A stretch of 64,000 bases of DNA from JAJFKB01 sp965230515 (lineage in GTDB: Bacteria; Pseudomonadota; Gammaproteobacteria; Pseudomonadales; IMCC2047), in assembly GCA_965230515.1 (NCBI GenBank), contig OZ246007.1:3472001-3536000 (forward strand). The letters are read 5' to 3'. Positions 25,145 through 32,377 of the stretch are shown here, in pieces. Under the pieces are notes generated by a model. It ran no database searches. It saw only the letters and a program-made list of their open reading frames with translations, and was not told the DNA's origin. The first letter of the stretch is position 1; the number at the start of each line of letters is the position of its first letter. Both the position numbers and the translations under genes were made by a program.

Positions 25145-26392
25145 CTAACCGGTTTTCACCTTGACCCGGCCCTGGTCCGGTTTACGTAATCCGAGGCAAA
25201 GCAGCATGGCAAGGAGAACCATTCCCGTGCCCATCGCATAGCTCCAGGCAAAACTTCCGGTCATGTCGGCAAGGATTCCTGCGATTCCCGGTCCGATAAT
25301 TTGCCCAATACCGAAGAACAGGGTGATGCTGCCAAGCGCGGCAGCGGCTTTTTGAGGTCCTAAATAGTCGCCGATCGCGGCGGCCATGATTGCGGGCGTT
25401 CCCCATGCTGATATGCCGAACAGGAAAACCGAGAGGTAGAGGAAACTGGTGGGAAGTGACAGTGCCACCAGAAGATATGCAGCACCTTGTAAACTGAAAA
25501 CCGCCATTAATGCCAGTTTGCGGCCAAGGTGGTCTGAAATGGCGCCAAACAGCGGGCCGGAGATGAGGCTGAAGGCGCCGACCCACATCCAGAATTGCCC
25601 TGCTGTCGCTTCGCTGAATCCGCGTTCCTGTACCAGTGTGGTAACGATAAAGGTGGCGTAGATCACGTAGGCATAGCCAAATAACAGATAGATGGAGCCC
25701 AGGTGAAAGATGATGTTTCTTGGGGAAACGACCGCAGGTTTTGTGCTTGCTGTTTCCGAATATTGAATACCAAGAGGCTCGGCACCCATTTCATTCGGGT
25801 TGTTACGGATCAGTAGTGCCGCAGCAATCATAATCGCAGTACTGGCAAAACCAAGTATCATCCAGCTGCCACGCCAGCCTTCTTCGCCTAACGTGCTGTT
25901 CACGGCGGGGATTAGTAATCCTGAAATAATGATGGCCAGACCGCTGCCGCCAACAATAAAACCGGCTGCACGTCCCCTCAGGGAAGGTCGAAACCAATGT
26001 GAGACCAAGGCCATTATAGGTACATTGGCGGCGCCGCTGCCAAAGCCTGTGATCACATAAAGCAACAGTACAGGCATAAAGCTATTGGCCTGAGATACCG
26101 CCAGCATTGAACCTGAGACTAATGCCAGGCCGGTGACGATCAATCGTCTTGCACCGAGCCGTGAGGTCAGTGCAGCACTGAAGATGACAGCAACGACATA
26201 GCCACAGAAATTGCCAGTTGAGATGAGCCCCATTTCGGAGTAACTCAGGCCCAGGTTTTCGCCCATTGCTGGCAGTAACATGCCCAGCGCAAACCGGCCA
26301 AAACCAAGGCATGACATGATAATCAGGGTGCCAGTGGTGACAATTACCCAGCCGTAGTGAAAGGGTAGTTTTCGCTCCTTGATCTGATTCAT
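25145..26392 (-). CDS. MFS transporter
   Basis: A 415-residue major facilitator with twelve predicted membrane helices. The N-terminal FHYGWVIVTTGTLIIM and FGRFALGMLLPAM are like the YbfB/OxlT-type group, and the loop 2-3 motif is seen as TSRLGARRLI. No substrate can be assigned. It lies 35 bases downstream of pyruvate kinase on the same strand, so it may share that transcript; a link to pyruvate or small organic acids is only a guess. Confidence 0.88.
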   Translation of the reverse strand: MNQIKERKLPFHYGWVIVTTGTLIIMSCLGFGRFALGMLLPAMGENLGLSYSEMGLISTGNFCGYVVAVIFSAALTSRLGARRLIVTGLALVSGSMLAVSQANSFMPVLLLYVITGFGSGAANVPIMALVSHWFRPSLRGRAAGFIVGGSGLAIIISGLLIPAVNSTLGEEGWRGSWMILGFASTAIMIAAALLIRNNPNEMGAEPLGIQYSETASTKPAVVSPRNIIFHLGSIYLLFGYAYVIYATFIVTTLVQERGFSEATAGQFWMWVGAFSLISGPLFGAISDHLGRKLALMAVFSLQGAAYLLVALSLPTSFLYLSVFLFGISAWGTPAIMAAAIGDYLGPQKAAAALGSITLFFGIGQIIGPGIAGILADMTGSFAWSYAMGTGMVLLAMLLCLGLRKPDQGRVKVKTG

Positions 26393-26427
26393 ACCTGATT
26401 TTTCTTGTTGGTGGTGTTGGTCGGGAG

Positions 26428-27837
26428 CTAAAGAGCCTTAAGCTCTCTGATCTGAATCGCTTCGATCCCCGTGCCCGCCAATATGTCGGATATGACCACT
26501 ACCTGGTCGCCGGGGTGGATTTCCGGCTCACGTTCCAGCAACTGTTGAAATGCGGCAGCCAGGGTCTTTTCAGGGTCCTGGCTGAAGTTTATCCGGTAGG
26601 CATGGACGCCTCGATTCAGAGCTAGCAAGCGACGAGTGCGGCTATCATTGGTAAAGGCGTATACTCCTGACTTGTGAGGGTGGCAGTTGGTGACCATGTT
26701 TGCCATTAAACCCCTTCGGGTGATCACAACAATGCCCTTGGCGGCTATTGACTCAGCCAGATGTACAGCGCTGGCGGCTATATTTTGTTTTTTATCGTCG
26801 AGAACCAACTGGTCAGTGAAACGCAGTCCTCTGGATTTTTCAATGTGCTCGGCAATTTGACTCAGGTAACGTACGCATTTGGTGGGATATTTGCCTACAG
26901 TTGTCTCACCTGAAAGCATCACTGCATCGGCTTCTTCATAAACGGCGTTAGCGACATCGGTAACCTCAGCTCGCGTCGGTACAGGATTTTCGATCATGGA
27001 TTCCAGCAAGTGCGTTGCAACAATGACCCGTTTACCATATTTGGCACACAACCGCACGATACGGCGTTGCACAGTCGGTAGCTCGAAGAAATTTATTTCG
27101 ACACCGAGATCACCTCGAGCAACCATGATTCCGTCAGACTCCTGAATAATCTCCTCAATATTCTTTACACCTTCCTGGTCTTCAATCTTGGCGATAATTT
27201 TTATTTTGCCGGCCTTGTCTCCCAGCAGTTCACGTAATTGCCTTACATCATTGGCCTCGCGAACGAAGGAAAGTGCAATGTAGTCGACCTCCTGCTCCAT
27301 ACCAAACAGAATATCCTGACGGTCTTTTTCAGTAATTGCAGGTAAATTAACCCTGACGCCGGGTAGATTTACATGGCGTTTGCTGCCAATTAGACCTCCA
27401 TCGATGACCTTGCAGCGCATCACGCGCTGCTCTTTGCTCAATACTTCTAGATTAATAAGTCCGTTGTCAACGGTGATTTTATCGCCAATAGAGACGGCAT
27501 CAATAAGATCGGCGTAGTCGATCTGTATGGAGCTCTCTTCAACGTCGGCACCACCACGAACCACAATGGTGATCTCTTCGCCTTCCTTGAGATTCAGATC
27601 ATTGGCCAGATGACCGGTACGTATCTCCGGCCCTTGCGTGTCCAGAAGAATTGGTATGGGACGTTTGACTTTTTTATTTAGTGTGGCGATCGCCTTGATG
27701 ATTCTGGCATGAGACTCGTGGTCACCGTGTGACATATTTAACCGGACTACATTCATGCCCGCGTCATAGAGTTGCTCCAACATGTCAAAAGAGTCGGTTG
27801 CCGGTCCGATGGTACATATAATTTTGGTTTTGCGCAT
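26428..27837 (-). CDS. pyk: Pyruvate kinase
   Basis: Catalyses the last step of glycolysis, PEP plus ADP to pyruvate plus ATP. The 469-residue chain starts MRKTKIICTIGPATDS and has LNMSHGDHESH, the catalytic region IIAKIEDQEGV with VARGDLGVEI, ADAVMLSGETTVGKYP, and the C-terminal allosteric domain. The substrate loop reads DTQGPEIRTG; the Glu here is linked to K+-dependent enzymes in this family. ATG 27837 gives the normal length; an upstream extension to 27882 is probably untranslated. Confidence 0.96.
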   Translation of the reverse strand: MRKTKIICTIGPATDSFDMLEQLYDAGMNVVRLNMSHGDHESHARIIKAIATLNKKVKRPIPILLDTQGPEIRTGHLANDLNLKEGEEITIVVRGGADVEESSIQIDYADLIDAVSIGDKITVDNGLINLEVLSKEQRVMRCKVIDGGLIGSKRHVNLPGVRVNLPAITEKDRQDILFGMEQEVDYIALSFVREANDVRQLRELLGDKAGKIKIIAKIEDQEGVKNIEEIIQESDGIMVARGDLGVEINFFELPTVQRRIVRLCAKYGKRVIVATHLLESMIENPVPTRAEVTDVANAVYEEADAVMLSGETTVGKYPTKCVRYLSQIAEHIEKSRGLRFTDQLVLDDKKQNIAASAVHLAESIAAKGIVVITRRGLMANMVTNCHPHKSGVYAFTNDSRTRRLLALNRGVHAYRINFSQDPEKTLAAAFQQLLEREPEIHPGDQVVVISDILAGTGIEAIQIRELKAL

Positions 27838-27939
27838 TCTCACTATCCAACAAAAAACCGCGTGTAATTCCGGAAGCATCAATATTAGTGCTGGAGTTTC
27901 CTTTTGCGGTGCACAGGGAAGGGCAAAGAGACTAACATA

Positions 27940-29103
27940 TCAGGCGGTTAGATTTAATAACCAGCCGACAATTATTACCTGCGGAACGGTAATTAGGGGC
28001 AGAAACAGTGCGATTTTCCAGGATTTGGTGGTGTCTTTGATAGACATCACCTCGGTATAGTCGGTTGCGACTCCCGTCATAAGGAAAGTAAAACTGTTGC
28101 CGGGTGCCTTTGCTCGCGTCATCAGATCGGCCGCGATTGGGGTTGAGCCTTCTGAACAAACCTCAATGATAGTCGCCGCTAATAAGGTCATGCCTAACCC
28201 GGCGAGCGTGGGGCCGAACAGTGTCTGATAGAGTTCAAGGTCGATAAAGGTACGAATGGCAGATGCCAGAATGACCCCGAACAGCAGCCAGCGCAATACC
28301 ATCTGTGAACCCTTGATTCCTTCCCAGAGCATTTCACCTATAAGAGCCAACGAGAAATCGACCTGTTTGATTTGGGTGCGTGCCTCATGCCAAAACCGAA
28401 AGTCCACGGGCAGGTCGTGGGCTTGTCCGTTGTGAGGTAGCTTTTTAGCGGCGACCAATCGATCAAAAACACGCCCGGAAATCAGCGCGATAACCGCCGA
28501 AAGGAGGATAAAAGCCAGTGTCCAGGGAAGGCCAATCAAGGCAACCAGAATGATGGTCAGAGAGAGGGAATTCCAGGGGCTGGCAATCAAAAAGGCCATC
28601 ACCTGACCCAGGCTGGCACCACGGCGATAGAGCTGCATGCCGACCATCAGAATGCCGTGACTACAGAGATCCAGCAGCAGTCCTGCCATTGTTGCACGGA
28701 ACAAACCCCGCCAGGTGCCACCCTGGCCCAACGCAGAAATAACGAAGCTCTGTGGTATGCGGCCCAGTACACCGACAAATATGGCGGCCAGTAGAATGCT
28801 CCACCACATAATGTTAATCAGACTGAAAACCGATTCGCCCATGCTGACAACCCATGCCAGACTAATCGTTTCTCCAAAGATAAAAAAAGTACCATAAAAG
28901 ATCGCAATCAGGCTGGCGGACACCCATAACAACCAGTCAATACGTCGCTCACCTGAGCCACCACAGCAACTACCTTGCGTGGATTCCTGAGTTGGCTCTG
29001 GTGTGCCCGAAGCGCAGCAACCGGACTTGGTTTCGACTTTTTTGGTGCCGCAACAACTTGATACGGGTTGTACTGATTCTTCTGATGAGTGACAGTCGGA
29101 CAT
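27940..29103 (-). CDS. SO_0444-type Cu/Zn efflux permease
   Basis: A 387-residue membrane protein of the DUF318/permease family with about eight helices. The first 50 residues are cysteine-rich with three CC pairs (SSCCGTKK, SGCCASG, GSCCGGSG), likely soft-metal binding sites. It resembles the SO_0444 family proposed to export copper or zinc. It starts 2 bases after cueR, whose product should control it. No direct proof of the metal exists from sequence. Confidence 0.85.
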   Translation of the reverse strand: MSDCHSSEESVQPVSSCCGTKKVETKSGCCASGTPEPTQESTQGSCCGGSGERRIDWLLWVSASLIAIFYGTFFIFGETISLAWVVSMGESVFSLINIMWWSILLAAIFVGVLGRIPQSFVISALGQGGTWRGLFRATMAGLLLDLCSHGILMVGMQLYRRGASLGQVMAFLIASPWNSLSLTIILVALIGLPWTLAFILLSAVIALISGRVFDRLVAAKKLPHNGQAHDLPVDFRFWHEARTQIKQVDFSLALIGEMLWEGIKGSQMVLRWLLFGVILASAIRTFIDLELYQTLFGPTLAGLGMTLLAATIIEVCSEGSTPIAADLMTRAKAPGNSFTFLMTGVATDYTEVMSIKDTTKSWKIALFLPLITVPQVIIVGWLLNLTA

Positions 29104-29105
29104 GA

Positions 29106-29498
29106 TTAGTTTTTACTCGCAAGTTTTTCAATGATGGCGCATTCCGGACCTTCGTCTCCAGCGCACTGATCGGCAAGTTCTTTTAGGGTTTTTTTCATGG
29201 TGCGCAATTTTTTCAGTTTAAAATCTATTTCAGTGATTTTCTCAAGCACCAGGGCTTTTACGTGTGCGCTTTGTCGACCAGGATTGCTGTACAACTGCAG
29301 CAATTGTTTGCACTCCTGAAGGCTGAAACCCACTTCCCGGGAATGGTTTAAGAAACGTAGTTGATCAACATCCTGCGGCTTATAGTCGCGATACCCGTTG
29401 TCGCTGCGTACAGGTGTTTCCAGCAGCCCAATACTTTCATAGTAACGGATGGTTTTACTGGATAGACCTGACTGTTTGGCTGCCTGACTTATATTCAT
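29106..29498 (-). CDS. cueR: Copper-sensing MerR-family regulator CueR
   Basis: A 130-residue MerR-type activator. The N-terminal winged helix is ISQAAKQSGLSSKTIRYYE, followed by the dimerisation helix and the metal loop CAGDEGPEC. The loop cysteines fall at C112 and C120 and a serine at S77, the same positions as in E. coli CueR, where they define a Cu(I)/Ag(I) sensor. The promoter in front has the 19-base spacer characteristic of its targets, so it most likely drives its own operon with the SO_0444 exporter. Confidence 0.92.
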   Translation of the reverse strand: MNISQAAKQSGLSSKTIRYYESIGLLETPVRSDNGYRDYKPQDVDQLRFLNHSREVGFSLQECKQLLQLYSNPGRQSAHVKALVLEKITEIDFKLKKLRTMKKTLKELADQCAGDEGPECAIIEKLASKN

Positions 29499-29529
29499 AA
29501 TTCACCTGCCTGTTACTCCTTAGGAATAT

Positions 29530-29560
29530 AGTCTAAACCTTCCAGTAACTGTAAAGTCAA
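29530..29560 (-). promoter_or_regulatory. CueR-type operator/promoter of cueR operon
   Basis: Read on the minus strand: -35 TTGACT (29560-29555), a 19-base spacer containing GGAAGGTT, then -10 TAGACT (29535-29530). The over-long 19-base spacer and GGAAGGT half-site match the E. coli copA promoter bound by CueR. The left half-site is degenerate (ACTTTAC instead of ACCTTCC). Confidence 0.8.
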
Positions 29561-29758
29561 ATATTTTTGAGCATGCCTGTGAATGAGAGAAGCAAGTGGA
29601 AAAGTGTCTTCTGGCAGAGCATAGGGATATAATAACCCCACAAGTACAACCATCCTGGTTAACTTTCCTCTTAAGGGCGACGGTCATAGCTCTTGTCCTG
29701 ATAACAGAGCTGTCCCGCTAACGCCAGATGTCGATTTGAGGTGTTTGGGAGAACGGAG

Positions 29759-30142
29759 ATGCTTGAGATCAATTCAGAAACGGTTCGCTTTATTATCAGC
29801 AAAACTCATGAATTTCAGAATAATGATGGTAATTCGTCAGGTGATGATACGCGCAATCCGCTGGAGTCGGAAATTCTGGAATCTCCTGCCCGCTCAAACG
29901 AGACTTCCGTAGCACTGGAGTTTCGTTCTGTGATTGATGACCTGGAGCCGGACCAACAACAAGCCTTGGTAGCGCTCATGTGGCTCGGCCGCGGTGACTA
30001 CAGTATGGAAGAGTGGGATGAAGCGCTTGAGGAAGCCAGAGTAAGCTGGACGTTGCATACAGCGGATTATTTGCTCTCTACTCCTTTGCTTGGGGATTAT
30101 CTTGAAGAGGGGCTCGTGTTACATGGCTATGAGTCGGACTAG
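29759..30142 (+). CDS. DUF3775-domain protein
   Basis: A 127-residue cytosolic protein. The C-terminal part FRSVIDDLEPDQQQALVALMWLGRGDY with W-heavy YSMEEWDEAL matches DUF3775, a small uncharacterised proteobacterial family. ATG 29759 is preferred over GTG 29741 because GGGAG lies seven bases before it. It overlaps the convergent DUF364 gene by four bases. The function is unknown. Confidence 0.82.
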   Translation: MLEINSETVRFIISKTHEFQNNDGNSSGDDTRNPLESEILESPARSNETSVALEFRSVIDDLEPDQQQALVALMWLGRGDYSMEEWDEALEEARVSWTLHTADYLLSTPLLGDYLEEGLVLHGYESD

Positions 30143-30903
30143 AGATTTTCGTTGGGTGTTAGCCTAAGATTCACTTTCTCGGTATAGGGTTTAAAAGAGG
30201 GCGTGCCGCCACCTTCGCTGACGCATTGCAGTATTCCCTGCGGTTGCCTGATGGTGATCCCGGATAACAGAGTTACGGGGGTGTAGTCGAATGCAGCACT
30301 GATCAGCGGTGTGGATGAGCCCACCAAAACAACCTCTCTGCAGTGAGCGGCCAACGCTAGCAACCGGTCAATGCTGTTATTGATGATGCTGGTGGAACTC
30401 AAAATGGCAACCTGACACTCTGGGAAATAGTCGCCAGCCTGTTCAATATCCAATATGTCATCGGCGGGGCGAGCCTGGCGCTCAAAAATATAAAGTTTCT
30501 CAGTTCGCTGACAAACGTCCTTAACCAGCGGCGCAAAATGTCCGACCATAGCAACTTTGTCAGTCGCTTCAAGCGCCATGGCGCCAAGTGACGGGCCATC
30601 AAAAAGGTTGTCGTCAGGTTTGTTGAATAACGCGTTGGCGGTGGCCAGTGCAATGGCTGAGGCAATCATATGCGTTGAATCAAACAGCTCCAAAAGTTCT
30701 TGTGCAGATCTTCCAGTCAGTGGGCGCAGTGACTCATAAGCGGAACAACCGCCCTGTATACTATCCAAAAAAATATAAGCCAAACCGGTGGCGCCATTTT
30801 CAAGTTGCACAGCGACATAGCATAGACCAATACGCACGTCCGCCACACTTTCATTCTTGGCCAGTTGTTGTGCGGATTTCTTGAGGCGGTCACGAATTAG
30901 CAT
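30139..30903 (-). CDS. DUF4213/DUF364 Rossmann-like protein
   Basis: A 254-residue protein with an N-terminal DUF4213-like part (VRIGLCYVAVQLENGATGLAY) and a C-terminal DUF364 domain (MVGHFAPLVKDV, then AILSSTSIINNSIDRLL and VLVGSSTPLI). The family has been proposed to be heavy-metal chelating, often near molybdenum or iron genes, but this is unproven. No metal gene is directly adjacent, although the cueR operon lies 0.6 kb away. The role here is unknown. Confidence 0.82.
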   Translation of the reverse strand: MLIRDRLKKSAQQLAKNESVADVRIGLCYVAVQLENGATGLAYIFLDSIQGGCSAYESLRPLTGRSAQELLELFDSTHMIASAIALATANALFNKPDDNLFDGPSLGAMALEATDKVAMVGHFAPLVKDVCQRTEKLYIFERQARPADDILDIEQAGDYFPECQVAILSSTSIINNSIDRLLALAAHCREVVLVGSSTPLISAAFDYTPVTLLSGITIRQPQGILQCVSEGGGTPSFKPYTEKVNLRLTPNENL

Positions 30904-31159
30904 ACTAAAATCTCTATTTAAAACATGGATAATAGCCTAAGCTGAGATTGGCTGGCTAGACCGGAGAGTCAGCTTCCTGGCCCTTGATTCTTAGCTGCGC
31001 AGATATCAACTATGGTAGCATTATAGCCACCACGGGTAGTGTGACTGGTGCGGGAGCTGTGTTAAAGGTCTATTATTTATACCTCGTATGTTGGTATAAC
31101 ATCTTTCAAGTGTTCCCCATGAGGTAAGAGGACGTTTTGGGTTTTAACGAGGCAATAAA

Positions 31160-31414
31160 ATGGAATTTTATATATTATCAATAATGATTTCTGGCATATC
31201 TTTAATTTGGGTAGCGACTTTAATATTGATTTGTTTCCGGAAAAAGGGAGTAGAATTGAAAACTGTATTCTTACAGGGTCGGGGAGCATATGAAAAATTG
31301 GATGAGTATTATTCATATAGAGTGGTTGTGATATATAAAACTTGTAACTACCTTGGAGCCTCTTTGTTATTGCTGTCGATAGGCATACAGCTAGTATTAA
31401 TACTAAGCCGATAG
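31160..31414 (+). CDS. Small two-helix membrane protein, hypothetical
   Basis: An 84-residue ORF with two hydrophobic helices (about 4-26 and 63-82) around a short basic-aromatic loop. GAGG lies about eight bases before the ATG. The local DNA is clearly more AT-rich than its neighbours, and I recognise no family. It may be a recently acquired small gene or a chance ORF; if it is not real, 30904-31578 is a 675-base gap with nothing recognised. Confidence 0.45.
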   Translation: MEFYILSIMISGISLIWVATLILICFRKKGVELKTVFLQGRGAYEKLDEYYSYRVVVIYKTCNYLGASLLLLSIGIQLVLILSR

Positions 31415-31578
31415 TATAAGGACGAATTAGGGCAAGTAAACCAACCAAGGAGCCGGTTAAACCTACATCGATTTGACGCTCTAGTTTGGTTCGCCTTAGC
31501 GGCGTAATCCAAGCAGCTATTCAATCAATGATGACCAGAGCTGTGTCTGCATACAGATCAACGGTACGGGAGCTTGAA

Positions 31579-31962
31579 ATGAATACAGAATTTCACTGCT
31601 GGGCATGCGGCGAACCGCTGCTTGATCTGATATTACCGCTTTCACGAAGGGAAGAGTGCGCTGCTTGCGGTGCTGATCAACATGTCTGCAGAATGTGTTT
31701 GTCTTTTGATGCGAATGTTGCGAGGCAGTGTGATGAAGATCGGGCAGAGGATGTCAGCAATAAGGAATCGGCCAATTTCTGTGATTATTTCGCGCCTAAC
31801 TCAAAAGTGGTTTCCGGAAGGGGGGCGGGGGAAATTTCAGATGTGAGTGGCCAGTTGGCTGAGCTCTTTGGTGACAACCCAAAAGAAAATCCGCAAACGC
31901 ACGAAAATGAACAAGATGCGGCAATGCTGGAGTTGGAAAAACTGTTTAAAAAAGACAGTTGA
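31579..31962 (+). CDS. Zinc-ribbon hypothetical protein
   Basis: A 127-residue cytosolic protein with three CxxC pairs in its first third: C7-C10, C27-C30 and C37-C40, plus C51 and C68. This is a double zinc-ribbon pattern. The second half is acidic and probably flexible, ending in DAAMLELEKLFKKDS. ATG 31579 follows GGGAG by six bases. Similar short proteins of unknown role exist in marine gammaproteobacteria; I cannot assign a function. Confidence 0.78.
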   Translation: MNTEFHCWACGEPLLDLILPLSRREECAACGADQHVCRMCLSFDANVARQCDEDRAEDVSNKESANFCDYFAPNSKVVSGRGAGEISDVSGQLAELFGDNPKENPQTHENEQDAAMLELEKLFKKDS

Positions 31963-32059
31963 TAGCGGAGCGCCAAAATCAGATAACGCATTTTTCCTGA
32001 GTCATCTCGGAACGACAACCAAAGCCCTCAATCAGGCAATTTCAGGGTTTACCAAAAGC

Positions 32060-32119
32060 TTGACTTTATATATTAGAAATCGCTAAAATAAGTGTATAAA
32101 TTAGGACTGTCTAATATAT
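32060..32119 (+). promoter_or_regulatory. Promoter with flanking inverted repeat upstream of DUF2892 gene
   Basis: TTGACT (32060-32065), 18 bases and TAAAAT (32084-32089) form a plausible sigma-70 promoter. A perfect 9-base inverted repeat, ATATATTAG (32068-32076) and CTAATATAT (32111-32119), brackets the -10 and likely start site, as an operator or a leader hairpin would. Confidence 0.45.
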
Positions 32120-32136
32120 TGAGAGAGAGGTTGCCA

Positions 32137-32343
32137 ATGAATATAGACCAAACCGTATTTGCCATTGCCGGCATTATGATCTTGTCCGGTCTTGCAGTTG
32201 GATCTTGGCTGCATCCATTTGGCTTCCTGCTCACAGCCTTTGTCGGGTTGAATATGTTTCAGGCGGCGTTTAGCGGGTTTTGTCCTTTGGCTAAGGGGCT
32301 TGGCAAAATGGGTTTACCGCCAGGCTGTGCCTTTAACCGTTAA
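32137..32343 (+). CDS. DUF2892 (YgaP-type) inner-membrane protein
   Basis: A 68-residue membrane protein: two hydrophobic helices (AIAGIMILSGLAVGSWL and FLLTAFVGLNMFQAAFSGF), then CPLAKGLGKMGLPPGC. This is the DUF2892 domain also found as the membrane part of the rhodanese YgaP. ATG 32137 follows AGAGAGG by six bases. No rhodanese domain is attached. An MMPL exporter follows 34 bases later and may be in the same operon. Confidence 0.85.
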   Translation: MNIDQTVFAIAGIMILSGLAVGSWLHPFGFLLTAFVGLNMFQAAFSGFCPLAKGLGKMGLPPGCAFNR

Positions 32344-32377
32344 TTGATTTAAACGATTCCCTGGGAGCCCCAGTTTC

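Noticed and set aside
27838..27882. 15-residue N-terminal extension of pyruvate kinase
   Set aside because: MRKTKIICTIGP is the standard family start and gives the usual 470-residue length.
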